From an uncultured Sphingomonadaceae bacterium (GTDB lineage: Bacteria > Pseudomonadota > Alphaproteobacteria > Sphingomonadales > Sphingomonadaceae): 64,000 nt of DNA. A model generated the notes under the pieces. It did not search any database. It was not told the DNA's origin and saw only the letters and a program-made list of their open reading frames with translations. Each line of letters begins with the position of its first letter. Positions within the stretch are counted from its first letter, which is position 1. Both the position numbers and the translations under genes were made by a program. Below are positions 18,817-27,115 of this stretch, piece by piece. The stretch lies in NCBI GenBank assembly GCA_947489315.1, contig CANLCX010000002.1, positions 744,001-808,000 of the forward strand, written 5' to 3'.

Positions 18817-19889
18817 AGCTTGTGACCGGTGCGATCCCGTTTCGTATCGAGATAAAATTCATTGTGCGGATTGGCGGCAATCTTGACCGACAGGCGCTCT
18901 TCTACGGCTATCCCGCAACCTTGCAGGCCTTCGACTTTTTCCGGATTATTGGTGAGCAACTTAACAGCGGGTATGTTCAGCAAATCGAGCATCCGTGCCG
19001 CAATCGAAAAATCCCGCGCATCAATGGCAAAGCCCAGCCTTTGATTAGCGTCTACCGTATCAAAACCCTGATCCTGCAACGCATAGGCGCGCAGCTTGTT
19101 GATCAATCCAATCCCGCGCCCCTCTTGTCGTAAATAGAGCAGCACACCCCAATTGGCTTCGCCCATCTGGCCCAGTGCCGCATGGAGTTGCGGCCCGCAA
19201 TCGCATTTGAGGCTACCAAGCACATCGCCCGTCAGGCACTCGCTGTGCAGCCGCACAATCGGTGTTGTTTCGTCGCGCTCCCCAACAACTAACGCGATAT
19301 GATCGGTGGAATCCGCTTCGCTGCGAAATCCGTAAATATGGGCCTTAGCATTGGCAGCAACGGGCAATTTGGCATGGGCGCTGATGACCAGCGCGTTGGA
19401 ATCGGCATAAGCCGTTGCATCTTCGGTTCGCAACCGATCTTCGGCTGGTTCGTCGACGATCAGAAATGCGGGAAGCAATCCACCGTGCCGCGCCAGTTCC
19501 ATTGCTGCTTTGGCTGCTTCAGGTTGATCGAGCTCTTCGCTGCGAAACGGCCCTTTCATCGGGTGCTTCATATCCAGTACCGGATCAGCAATCGCAATAA
19601 TATCGGCGGCACTCACCGGTCCAGTCAGACTGATCTGGACGGGCAGGGCCGGATCAGCAGAAGCGCGCTGGTTCAACAGTTTCAATGTGTCCGCTCGGCT
19701 CGATGAAATAAGTAGTTTGATGCGGGGTTGCGAAGACAAGTGCTGGCTCAAATCAACTGTTTCGACCGGCAGCAGGTTTAACGTACCTTCATCTGCGCCC
19801 ACGCCTATTGGCCAGCCACGCCGCAGCGCATCTATCGCCCGTGCTGCGCGCCGGGCACCTTGGAAATCAGGGGCTACAGGTGTCTTCAT
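18813..19889 (-). CDS. ribA: GTP cyclohydrolase II with degenerate N-terminal half
   Basis: First step of riboflavin synthesis: opens GTP to 2,5-diamino-6-ribosylamino-pyrimidinone phosphate and formate. Of 358 residues, the C-terminal ~170 are the enzyme: RLHSECLTGDVLGSLKCDCG gives the three zinc cysteines, and LRQEGRGIGLINKLRAYALQ and LTNNPEKVEGL are canonical. The N-terminal ~180 residues sit where RibB (DHBP synthase) would be in bifunctional RibBA, but I see none of its acidic metal motif, so this half is probably a non-catalytic relic. Its ATG directly follows the xth stop (TGAATG) and its stop overlaps the next start (TTGA). Confidence 0.94.
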   Translation of the reverse strand: MKTPVAPDFQGARRAARAIDALRRGWPIGVGADEGTLNLLPVETVDLSQHLSSQPRIKLLISSSRADTLKLLNQRASADPALPVQISLTGPVSAADIIAIADPVLDMKHPMKGPFRSEELDQPEAAKAAMELARHGGLLPAFLIVDEPAEDRLRTEDATAYADSNALVISAHAKLPVAANAKAHIYGFRSEADSTDHIALVVGERDETTPIVRLHSECLTGDVLGSLKCDCGPQLHAALGQMGEANWGVLLYLRQEGRGIGLINKLRAYALQDQGFDTVDANQRLGFAIDARDFSIAARMLDLLNIPAVKLLTNNPEKVEGLQGCGIAVEERLSVKIAANPHNEFYLDTKRDRTGHKL

Positions 19890-20684
19890 TCAAAATTTGA
19901 ATTCCGTAATGAGCGGCGCATGATCAGACGGTTTGGTCCAGCCACGGGCATCTTCGTGAACAACATGGCTCACGGCTTTATTCTCTAGTTCAGGACTAAC
20001 CCAAACATGGTCGAGCCGCCGTCCTTTGTCAGACTCGCGCCAATCGCGAGCGCGGTAGCTCCACCAAGTAAAAAGGCGTTCAGGATCAGGGATGAATTTG
20101 CGGCCAATATCGACCCAATCATGCGCCGCCTGCAGCTTCGCCATAATGTCGATCTCAATTTGTGTGTGACTAACCACATTGATCAGCTGTTTATGACTCC
20201 AGACATCCGATTCGAGTGGCGCAATATTAAAATCACCCAGCAAGATAGTCGGTGTATCTAGCGCTGCAGACCAGTCGGTCATACGCTGATAGAAATCCAG
20301 TTTTTGACCGAATTTCGGATTTTCATCACGGTTTGGAATTTCGCCACCGGCTGGAATATAGACATTCTCAATACGGACGCCATTTTCCAAACGAGCGCCA
20401 ACATGCCGAGCCTCGCCATTGGCTTGCCAATCAAATCGTTCATCTTTGTGAAGCGGCACGCGGCTGATCATTGCAACACCATGGTGCATCGGCTGACCAT
20501 TTAACACGAGGTGATTATAGCCCAATTGGCGGAAAGCCCCTTCCGGAAACTGGTCATCGCGCACCTTGGTTTCCTGAAGACAGAGCACATCGGGTGCTTC
20601 TTCCTTCAAGAATCGCTCTACAATTTCGATTCGGGCACGGACGCTGTTAATATTCCAGCTGACGACTTTCAGGGTATCACTCAT
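19890..20684 (-). CDS. xth: Exodeoxyribonuclease III
   Basis: AP endonuclease / 3'-5' exonuclease of base excision repair. The 264 residues show every family block: VVSWNINSVRAR, CLQETKVRD, YIPAGGEIPNRDENPKFGQK, LGDFNIAP, RRLDHVWVSPEL and SDHAPLI with the catalytic Asp-His. Upstream codons up to 20726 are open, but AGGAG seven bases before ATG 20684 and the family start MSDTLKVVSWN fix the start. It is the first gene of a tightly packed string with ribA and the L,D-transpeptidase. Confidence 0.96.
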   Translation of the reverse strand: MSDTLKVVSWNINSVRARIEIVERFLKEEAPDVLCLQETKVRDDQFPEGAFRQLGYNHLVLNGQPMHHGVAMISRVPLHKDERFDWQANGEARHVGARLENGVRIENVYIPAGGEIPNRDENPKFGQKLDFYQRMTDWSAALDTPTILLGDFNIAPLESDVWSHKQLINVVSHTQIEIDIMAKLQAAHDWVDIGRKFIPDPERLFTWWSYRARDWRESDKGRRLDHVWVSPELENKAVSHVVHEDARGWTKPSDHAPLITEFKF

Positions 20685-20767
20685 GACTAAACTCCTAGCC
20701 ATGATAGCAGAAAAAAGCCAAGCCAAAAGCCAGACAAAATCCTATATTTTTTGATGGTTTAAGGACG

Positions 20768-20805
20768 AAAAACCCCCACCTCCGGGGGCATTTAGGAGGT
20801 GGGGG
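20768..20805 (-). terminator. Rho-independent terminator after ftsK-lolA
   Basis: Perfect 11-bp stem CCCCCACCTCC / GGAGGTGGGGG (20773-20783 with 20795-20805) and an 11-base loop; on the minus strand it runs into TTTTT (20772-20768). Confidence 0.88.
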
Positions 20806-20945
20806 CTAACTCGCGTTCGTCACGCATAGGATGGTCAGAAGATTTTAATATCAGGTAACAGGGGGAAAACCTGACTGCCTCATCTCATCCTGTAACCCTT
20901 ATAGAACCGTGTTTCTGTCGCTCAGATGAACGAAACCTGTCAGCG
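20768..20945 (-). ncRNA. Possible structured small RNA / 3'-UTR-derived RNA downstream of lolA
   Basis: The 250 bases between xth and lolA hold no gene but much secondary structure on the minus strand. AGGATG/CATCCT (20828-20833 with 20886-20891) encloses either TCAGGT/ACCTGA (20851-20856 with 20869-20874) or GTCAG/CTGAC (20834-20838 with 20871-20875), which exclude each other. A strong terminator with a T-run closes the unit at 20768. CCCCC and CCTCC stretches could pair with ribosome-binding sites. A TATAAG hexamer near 20898 might serve as -10. It may equally be only the long 3' end of the lolA mRNA. Confidence 0.4.
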
Positions 20946-20973
20946 CTTCCGCTTGTCGAGGGCGCGCCTCCAT

Positions 20974-21603
20974 TCATCGTTTGCCACGACGTTTCCTTCT
21001 CGGATCTGTCCAATTAAAGGCGTTGTTTGCCACGGGAACACCGAATTTCTGACCCGTCAGCCGAATAGATGTCCGATTATTCTTCGAATCGAGTGATACC
21101 CAGCCATCCAATCGCAAACCGGCTGGTGCGCCAGCATCTTTAGTAAAAATCATCGTGATCAGGCCATATTCGGGCCTTTTTGGGTCACGGACCTCAACAC
21201 TCAATACATTGGGATTACGAGTCGGCACGATTTTCCCATATTTTGACAGGTCTCGCTCGGGATTGAGCAATGCCCCCAAAGGACTGTTTTTAATAGGCCA
21301 GCGCTGCACCTGATTCACTTCATAGTCGATCATCGTCAGAGCCTTGCCGTCACCAACAATCAGCAAATTAGCTTCCTTGCCATATTGAAATCGTATCCGG
21401 CCCGGCTGTTTTAACGTCAATTTCCCGGGTAACAGCTGTCCGCTACGGTCCGTTTGCGTGAAATTGGCGGTCATGGTGGTCATCGCGCGTAAGTGGGCGG
21501 AAATCGCGTTGATATCATCACCGGGACTTTGCTGGGCCGTCGCCGGAATCGATGCAGTCAGCGCTAAAGGGGCCGCGACAAGCGCAAAAGCATATCTCAA
21601 CAT
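20974..21603 (-). CDS. lolA: LolA-type outer-membrane lipoprotein carrier
   Basis: Periplasmic carrier that takes lipoproteins from the inner-membrane LolCDE complex to the outer membrane. The 209-residue protein has a signal peptide (MLRYAFALVAAPLALTAS, cleavage near ATA-QQ), then the fold start ISAHLRAMTTMTANFTQTDR, the GKLTLKQPGRIRFQY strand pair and LTMIDYEVNQVQRWPI. The upstream frame is open to 21723, but AGGAG eight bases before ATG 21603 and the signal peptide fix the start. The very basic C-terminus (RRKRRGKR) is unusual. It follows ftsK on the same strand. Confidence 0.92.
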   Translation of the reverse strand: MLRYAFALVAAPLALTASIPATAQQSPGDDINAISAHLRAMTTMTANFTQTDRSGQLLPGKLTLKQPGRIRFQYGKEANLLIVGDGKALTMIDYEVNQVQRWPIKNSPLGALLNPERDLSKYGKIVPTRNPNVLSVEVRDPKRPEYGLITMIFTKDAGAPAGLRLDGWVSLDSKNNRTSIRLTGQKFGVPVANNAFNWTDPRRKRRGKR

Positions 21604-21676
21604 ATTGAAAACTCCTGAAAAATCTCTCCAACCCTTAGCTAAAGGTGATTGAACATCACCTGAATTGACGCGCTGG

Positions 21677-23980
21677 TCAGAGTATTTCGCCGTTCTGGTC
21701 GCGCAATACCTCACGCCGACCAATGTGATTGGGTGGGCTGATAAACTCGTCTTCCTCCATCCGATCGATAATCCGGGCCGCCGTATTATAACCGATCCTC
21801 AGCTGCCGCTGGAGCCAGCTGGTGGAGACTTTCTGGCTTTCAAATATAATCTGACAAGCCTGTGCATATTGCCGGTCTTCCTTGCTGTCAGACAGATCCG
21901 CTCCATCCAGGGCGTAGCCGCCGTCTTCCGGCTCTTCCGTCACGGCCTGAATATATTCCGGAGATCCCTGCGCCCGCCAATGATCAGCGATCAGGCGCAC
22001 TTCGTCATCGGATACAAAAGGACCATGGACACGTGTCAATTGTTTGCCGCCAGGCATATAGAGCATATCGCCCTTGCCAAGCAGCTGTTCTGCCCCCTGT
22101 TCGCCAAGGATGGTGCGGGAATCGATCTTTGAGGTTACGTGGAAGCTAATCCGCGTCGGCAGGTTGGCCTTGATCACGCCGGTGATAACGTCAACCGACG
22201 GACGCTGTGTCGCCATGATAAGGTGAATACCCGCCGCACGGGCCTTCTGCGCGAGGCGCTGGATGAGGAATTCAACCTCTTTACCGGCGGTCATCATCAA
22301 ATCGGCAAGCTCATCGACGATAATCACAATCTGCGGCAGTACTTCGTAATCCAGCTGCTCTTCTTCATAAATCGGCCGTGATGTTTCGGGATCATAACCG
22401 GTCTGTACTTTGCGACCGAGCGGCTCACCCTTGGCTTTGGCGGCTTTTACCTTCTCATTGTAATTAGCGAGGTTGCGCACAGAAAGGGATGACATCATCC
22501 GATATCGCTCTTCCATCTGCTCAACTGCCCATTTAAGTGCCCGCACGGCTTTGGCTGGCTCGGTCACCACCGGGGACAGCAGATGCGGGATATCGTCATA
22601 AGTGCTGAGTTCCAGCATCTTGGGATCGATCATGATCATTTTGCACTGGTCCGGTGTCAACCGGTAGAGCAGCGATACGATCATGCAGTTGAGACCGACC
22701 GATTTACCGGAACCGGTGGTGCCCGCAATCAAAAGATGTGGCATCGGTGCGAGATCGGCAATGACTGGATCACCGGAGATGTTCTTGCCAAGAATGATCG
22801 GAAGCTGGCCGGTTTGTTCCTGAAAGCTGTCACTGCCAATCATTTCGTGGAGGACAACGGACTCGCGCTGCGCATTGGGCAATTCGATGCCCATGACTGT
22901 GCGACCCGGTATCGCAGCGACACGGGCCGACAGGGCCGACATGTTCCGCGCAATATCTTCGGCGAGTTGGATGACACGGCTGGCTTTAATGCCGGGCGCG
23001 GGTTCAAGCTCATACATGGTAACCACGGGGCCGGGGCGCACGGCATTGATCGTGCCCTTCACATGAAAATCATCAAGCACCGATTCGAGCAGGCGCGCAT
23101 TGCGTTCCAGTCCAGCCTTGTCGATCACATTATTCGCTTCTTCCGGGCGAGGCGACAGCAAATCGATGGAAGGCAGGGAATATGGCCCAAAGAAATCGCC
23201 CTGTTTGCCGCTCGACAAACTGGCCTTTTTCGGTGGTAAGGCCCGGTCGCTAATTTCTGGTGGCGGACGGTTATCCGGTTTGACCTCTTTACGAGGAGCC
23301 GGCGCCTTTTTGGGTTTTGCGGCGCCACTATTGTCCGGTTCGATTACAAGACCGCTATCTTCTTCACTAGACCTAAGTCGTGGCAATTTGAGTTGGGGCA
23401 TCGAGAAGAGCGGTTTGTCGAGACGCAGGCTGAAGTAGCCGAGGACAATGCCACCAGTAACAGTAATGGCCGTCAGCACGCCTGAAACAATACCGCTCCA
23501 GCTTTCCGAAATAGCATTCAAACCAGCACTAATCCCCTTTGCTGAGACCATACCGGCCAGCCCGCCCCAGCCCGATGGCAAGTCTGCCTGACTATCGGGA
23601 AACCACAACGACAGACCTGTTCCGATTAAAAACGCTGCAATCAGGCACCAGAAAAATTGCTTTTTCCACTCGGCTTGCGGGATATCGCGCCATAGCCGGT
23701 TGGCAAATATGAGTATCAGCGGCAAAAATAATATCACGGGCACGCCTAACAGCGACAGCAACAGATCAGAACTATAAGAGCCGACAATTCCCATCCAATT
23801 ATGTTCGACACTGCCAGCAGCGGTGTTCAAAGACGGATCGCTAGGCGAGTAACTTACAAAGGCGAGGAACAGAAAGGCAGCGGTAAGGCCAAGCGCGATA
23901 GCGCCGATCAATGCACCACTGCGCAGCAGGCTGAGACGCATCACTTCACGCCAATTGGCTTCTTTCGCTTTTCCGGCCAT
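21677..23980 (-). CDS. ftsK: DNA translocase FtsK
   Basis: Septum-anchored DNA pump that clears chromosome ends during division and activates XerCD at dif. The 767 residues comprise four hydrophobic spans in the first ~180 residues, a short linker (KKAPAPRKEVKPDNRPPPEI), the RecA-like motor with Walker A GTTGSGKS and Walker B IVIIVDELADLM, and the C-terminal gamma winged helix (VSTSWLQRQLRIGYNTAARI) that reads KOPS sites. The linker is short, so this is a compact FtsK/SpoIIIE type. GGGAG seven bases before ATG 23980. Upstream of lolA in one transcript. Confidence 0.97.
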   Translation of the reverse strand: MAGKAKEANWREVMRLSLLRSGALIGAIALGLTAAFLFLAFVSYSPSDPSLNTAAGSVEHNWMGIVGSYSSDLLLSLLGVPVILFLPLILIFANRLWRDIPQAEWKKQFFWCLIAAFLIGTGLSLWFPDSQADLPSGWGGLAGMVSAKGISAGLNAISESWSGIVSGVLTAITVTGGIVLGYFSLRLDKPLFSMPQLKLPRLRSSEEDSGLVIEPDNSGAAKPKKAPAPRKEVKPDNRPPPEISDRALPPKKASLSSGKQGDFFGPYSLPSIDLLSPRPEEANNVIDKAGLERNARLLESVLDDFHVKGTINAVRPGPVVTMYELEPAPGIKASRVIQLAEDIARNMSALSARVAAIPGRTVMGIELPNAQRESVVLHEMIGSDSFQEQTGQLPIILGKNISGDPVIADLAPMPHLLIAGTTGSGKSVGLNCMIVSLLYRLTPDQCKMIMIDPKMLELSTYDDIPHLLSPVVTEPAKAVRALKWAVEQMEERYRMMSSLSVRNLANYNEKVKAAKAKGEPLGRKVQTGYDPETSRPIYEEEQLDYEVLPQIVIIVDELADLMMTAGKEVEFLIQRLAQKARAAGIHLIMATQRPSVDVITGVIKANLPTRISFHVTSKIDSRTILGEQGAEQLLGKGDMLYMPGGKQLTRVHGPFVSDDEVRLIADHWRAQGSPEYIQAVTEEPEDGGYALDGADLSDSKEDRQYAQACQIIFESQKVSTSWLQRQLRIGYNTAARIIDRMEEDEFISPPNHIGRREVLRDQNGEIL

Positions 23981-24134
23981 ATTCTACTCCCGGGGCCCAT
24001 CTGTTTCGGTGTAAAGGCCCGTACCCGCATTAACTATCCCTCCTTTGCGCGAATCGGTGACTCCGCGTCAAGTTTTGCCGACAAGTTTGTTGGCCGTAGT
24101 TTACCGGAACATACTTTCTTTTCGGTCCCGTGAA

Positions 24135-24149
24135 GCCTATCTTATAGGC
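24135..24149 (+). repeat. Palindrome GCCTAT-CTT-ATAGGC
   Basis: Perfect 6-bp inverted repeat 27 bases before the monooxygenase start. Its left half contains CCTATCT, the alphaproteobacterial RpoH -10 pattern (CYTATNT), and CTTT stands 18 bases upstream where CTTG is expected, so a heat-shock-type promoter is possible but weak. Confidence 0.5.
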
Positions 24150-24176
24150 ATCAATCCCCAATATAGAGGCCCGCGG

Positions 24177-25409
24177 ATGACCATGAACGGAAAAGACAGC
24201 GATGTGATCATATTGGGCGCTGGGTTGATTGGCCTGACCCAAGCGCTGACGCTTGCCGCGCATGGATTGCAGGTTACGGTGATCGATCGCGCCGAACCAG
24301 CCGATTTGCAGGACCCGAAAAATGACGGACGCGTTTCCTCGATTAACAGCGCGAGCTGGAACATGCTGTCGGCGATTGGTCTGACCGAAAAGCTGGAACC
24401 CCATGGCTGCTATATTGATAAAATTCTCATCAACGATGGTCTGAAGCCGGGCAAGCTCGACTTTACGCCCGACGAAAATGACGACCCGCTTGGCGTGATG
24501 ATTGAAAATAGATTGTTACAGCAGACGCTTTTTGACGCTGCACAAGCTCATCACGGGATTGATCTACTAATGCCTCAGCAGGTGGGGCAAACCGATCGCG
24601 GTGATCATCAGGTTTTCGTGTCGCTAGATAGTGGTGAGCAATTATTCGCTCCGTTACTGATTGCTGCCGATGGCCGAGGGAGCGCGGTGCGTGATGCAGC
24701 TGGCATCGTCATGGCCAAATGGCAATATGACCATAGCGCAATTGTCTGCACCGTGACCCATGAGCAGCCGCACGGAAACACGGCTTATGAGATCTTCTAC
24801 CCCTCCGGACCATTTGCGGTTTTGCCAATGCGTGATGATGATCAGGGCCGCCATCGTTCCGCCATCGTCTGGACGGTTGCGCGTAAAGATGGACCAGCTC
24901 TCGCCAAAATCAATGCCCGTGCCTTTCAAGCAGAACTCATGAAGAAAACCGGTGGTTTCCTGGGCCAGACGGAATTGCAGTCTGATCGCGCGACCTATCC
25001 GCTCGGTTTCCATCATACGTCCAGTTTAACCGCAGAACGGCTCGCTTTGGTTGGCGACGCCGGTCACGGCATCCACCCGATAGCCGGGCAAGGACTCAAC
25101 CTTGGTTTGCGTGATGTTGCCGCGTTGACCGAGTGTATAGTTGATGGTGCCCGCACCGGTCTTGATCTGGGTGATACACAGATATTGGCACGTTATGACC
25201 GCTGGCGCGGGCTTGATAATCTGATGATGTCTGCCGCCACCGACATATTGACCCGTCTTTTTGGATTGCCGGGCGATACGTCCTCGGCGATCCGGCGTTT
25301 TGGTATTGGCATAGTGCAGCGCATTCCGCCGCTGAAAGACCAGTTTATGGCCGAGGCGCGTGGCGAAAGCGGTGATCTGCCGAAGCTTTTAATGGGCGAT
25401 CTGGTTTAG
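24177..25409 (+). CDS. UbiH/COQ6-family FAD-dependent monooxygenase
   Basis: A 410-residue flavin hydroxylase of the UbiH/UbiF/VisC/COQ6 group, most likely adding a hydroxyl to the ubiquinone ring. Seen: the Rossmann dinucleotide motif ILGAGLIGL near the N-terminus, the IDRAE acidic end of strand 2, the ADGRGS (DG) motif, and the second FAD motif LVGDAGHGIHPIAGQGLNLG followed by LRD. Open frame extends upstream to 24045, but GAGG seven bases before ATG 24177 and the family start support this choice. Which ring position it hydroxylates cannot be told. It is divergent from ftsK. Confidence 0.9.
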   Translation: MTMNGKDSDVIILGAGLIGLTQALTLAAHGLQVTVIDRAEPADLQDPKNDGRVSSINSASWNMLSAIGLTEKLEPHGCYIDKILINDGLKPGKLDFTPDENDDPLGVMIENRLLQQTLFDAAQAHHGIDLLMPQQVGQTDRGDHQVFVSLDSGEQLFAPLLIAADGRGSAVRDAAGIVMAKWQYDHSAIVCTVTHEQPHGNTAYEIFYPSGPFAVLPMRDDDQGRHRSAIVWTVARKDGPALAKINARAFQAELMKKTGGFLGQTELQSDRATYPLGFHHTSSLTAERLALVGDAGHGIHPIAGQGLNLGLRDVAALTECIVDGARTGLDLGDTQILARYDRWRGLDNLMMSAATDILTRLFGLPGDTSSAIRRFGIGIVQRIPPLKDQFMAEARGESGDLPKLLMGDLV

Positions 25410-25414
25410 AAACT

Positions 25415-26182
25415 TTATCTCGGACCCTGACCGTCATCGACCTTAATGATGGTGCCGGTAACACATTCCGATGCAGGCGATAGCAAGTAAAGCAACGTGC
25501 TATCCATCTGATCCGGCTGGCATATGCGTTTGCGGGGGAATTGCTCGTAAAAATTACCCATTCGACTGGTCATGCCATCGGACATCTCGGTGGCAAAAAG
25601 TCCTGGTGCAATCGCGTTGACGTTGATGAAGAACCGCGACCATTCAACGGCCAGTGCCTCTGTAATCCGAGATATTCCAGCCTTTGTGGTAGAATAGAGC
25701 GCTGCGCCGTGCCCATCATAATGGGTGCCGGCGATGGAAGAAATGTTGACGATCCGCCCCGGTATCTTCTGTTCGATCAAAGGACGCGCAAACTCACATG
25801 ATAGGATATATGCGGCGCGCATGTTGGTATCCAGTACGTCGTCGATCAGTTCCGTGGACATTTTAACGGCACGGGCGGCGTCTACTATTCCGGCATTATT
25901 GATCAATATGTCTGGCTGTCCCAATGTTTCAGAGACGGTCGGGATGATTGCTTTTAGTTGCTCCGCATCGCGGACATCCAGATCGAAAGCCTGCGCTGTG
26001 CCGCCATTTTGGGTGATTTCGTCGACCAATTCATCCAGCTTTTCACGACGCCGTGCCGTGCAGGCAACCTTTGCTCCGCAAGCCGCTAACACACTCGCAA
26101 AGCGGCGTCCCAGACCAGCAGATGCACCAGTCACAATCGCCGTACGTCCGGTAAGATCAATCGAGAAATTCGGGGTGGTCAT
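25415..26182 (-). CDS. Short-chain dehydrogenase/reductase
   Basis: A 255-residue classical SDR. TGASAGLGRRFA is the NAD(P)-binding glycine motif, NNAGI the structural motif, and S...YSTTKAG the catalytic Ser-Tyr-Lys set. An arginine pair after the third strand (CTARRREKL) suggests NADPH preference. The family covers 3-oxoacyl-ACP reductases and alcohol/hydroxysteroid dehydrogenases; nothing here fixes the substrate. It converges with the monooxygenase gene, leaving only five bases. The start codon directly follows a 12-bp hairpin (26183-26226) that also contains its ribosome site. Confidence 0.9.
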   Translation of the reverse strand: MTTPNFSIDLTGRTAIVTGASAGLGRRFASVLAACGAKVACTARRREKLDELVDEITQNGGTAQAFDLDVRDAEQLKAIIPTVSETLGQPDILINNAGIVDAARAVKMSTELIDDVLDTNMRAAYILSCEFARPLIEQKIPGRIVNISSIAGTHYDGHGAALYSTTKAGISRITEALAVEWSRFFINVNAIAPGLFATEMSDGMTSRMGNFYEQFPRKRICQPDQMDSTLLYLLSPASECVTGTIIKVDDGQGPR

Positions 26183-26226
26183 ATTCGGGCATCCTTATCC
26201 TTTTATCGGAAGAGGGATGCCCGAAT
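26183..26226 (-). promoter_or_regulatory. 12-bp hairpin abutting the SDR start codon
   Basis: On the mRNA, ATTCGGGCATCC and GGATGCCCGAAT pair perfectly around a 20-base loop, and the AUG follows at once. The only Shine-Dalgarno candidates (AAAGGA in the loop and AAGGAT at the loop/stem border) lie within it. This could hold translation in check. There is no T-run, so it is not a typical terminator for the upstream OmpA lipoprotein gene. Confidence 0.65.
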
Positions 26227-26260
26227 GATTGTCAGTTAGGCAAGAGGATAGTTGACCAGC

Positions 26261-26935
26261 TTACAGATCTTGCTCCCGGATCGGCACAATCTTCAACTCA
26301 ACCCGGCGATTGGCAGCGCGACCTTCTTCGGTACTGTTACTTGCTATCGGCTGACTTTCACCGTAGCCGCGGGTTTCAAGGCGGGCTTGTTGAACACCGC
26401 TATTGCTGAGAAAATTGGCGACTGATGAAGCACGCCGTTCAGATAGCGATTGGTTATATTGGTCTGTGCCGGTGCTGTCGGTATGACCGTAGATATCGAT
26501 ATAGCTTTTTTCATATTGCGATAAGGTATTCGCAACACTTCCTAATGTCTGCTGAAATTCAGGCTGAATAGCAGAACTATTGACGGGAAACGTGACGTTG
26601 GAAGGCATATTGAGAATCAAGTTATCGCCATCCCGCGTCACATCAATGCCGGTACCAGCTGTTTGCTCGCGCAGCTTCTTTTCCTGTTCGTCCATATAAT
26701 AGCCGACGCCTGCCCCAGCGAGTCCGCCGAGACCCGCGCCAACAATTTTTGCCGTTCGGTCATTCCGGCCGCCGATGATATCGCCCAATAAATAGCCGCC
26801 CAATGCGCCACCAATGCCGCCAATCGCGGCCTTGGAGAGTACCCGATTGCCGGTTTCCGGATTGGTGGTGCACCCGCTGGATAGAGCCAATGCACTTAAC
26901 GATAACGCTGCAATAAATGTCTGTTTTGTTCGCAT
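26261..26935 (-). CDS. OmpA-family outer-membrane lipoprotein with glycine zipper
   Basis: A 224-residue lipoprotein of the YiaD/Pal-like type. The lipobox is LSSGC near residue 22. A glycine-zipper segment follows (IGGIGGALGGYLLGDIIGG, GLGGLAGAGVGYY), likely inserted in the membrane, then a C-terminal OmpA domain (YGHTDSTGTDQYNQSLSERR, RRVEL) that binds peptidoglycan. AGGGA precedes ATG 26935; an upstream in-frame ATG at 26953 is less likely. Role: outer membrane to wall anchoring. Upstream of the SDR gene on the same strand, with a hairpin in between. Confidence 0.92.
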   Translation of the reverse strand: MRTKQTFIAALSLSALALSSGCTTNPETGNRVLSKAAIGGIGGALGGYLLGDIIGGRNDRTAKIVGAGLGGLAGAGVGYYMDEQEKKLREQTAGTGIDVTRDGDNLILNMPSNVTFPVNSSAIQPEFQQTLGSVANTLSQYEKSYIDIYGHTDSTGTDQYNQSLSERRASSVANFLSNSGVQQARLETRGYGESQPIASNSTEEGRAANRRVELKIVPIREQDL

Positions 26936-27115
26936 ATTCAATTCCCTCGTCATGAAACCATTATAATAGGCTTACCAGTTGCCAATGTGATGCCAGTAAT
27001 TAACCATAGACAGATGAACCCAAAATTATGAACCGCAACTGACAGTAAATTTGATATTTTGTAAAACATGTGGCTATAGGAGTTTTTTCGGGCTCATTCC
27101 CTTTATTTGGACAAT

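Noticed and set aside
20899-20973. 24-codon frame starting right after the lolA stop (TGAATG)
   Set aside because: Too short, polar, no ribosome site and overlaps the structured RNA region.
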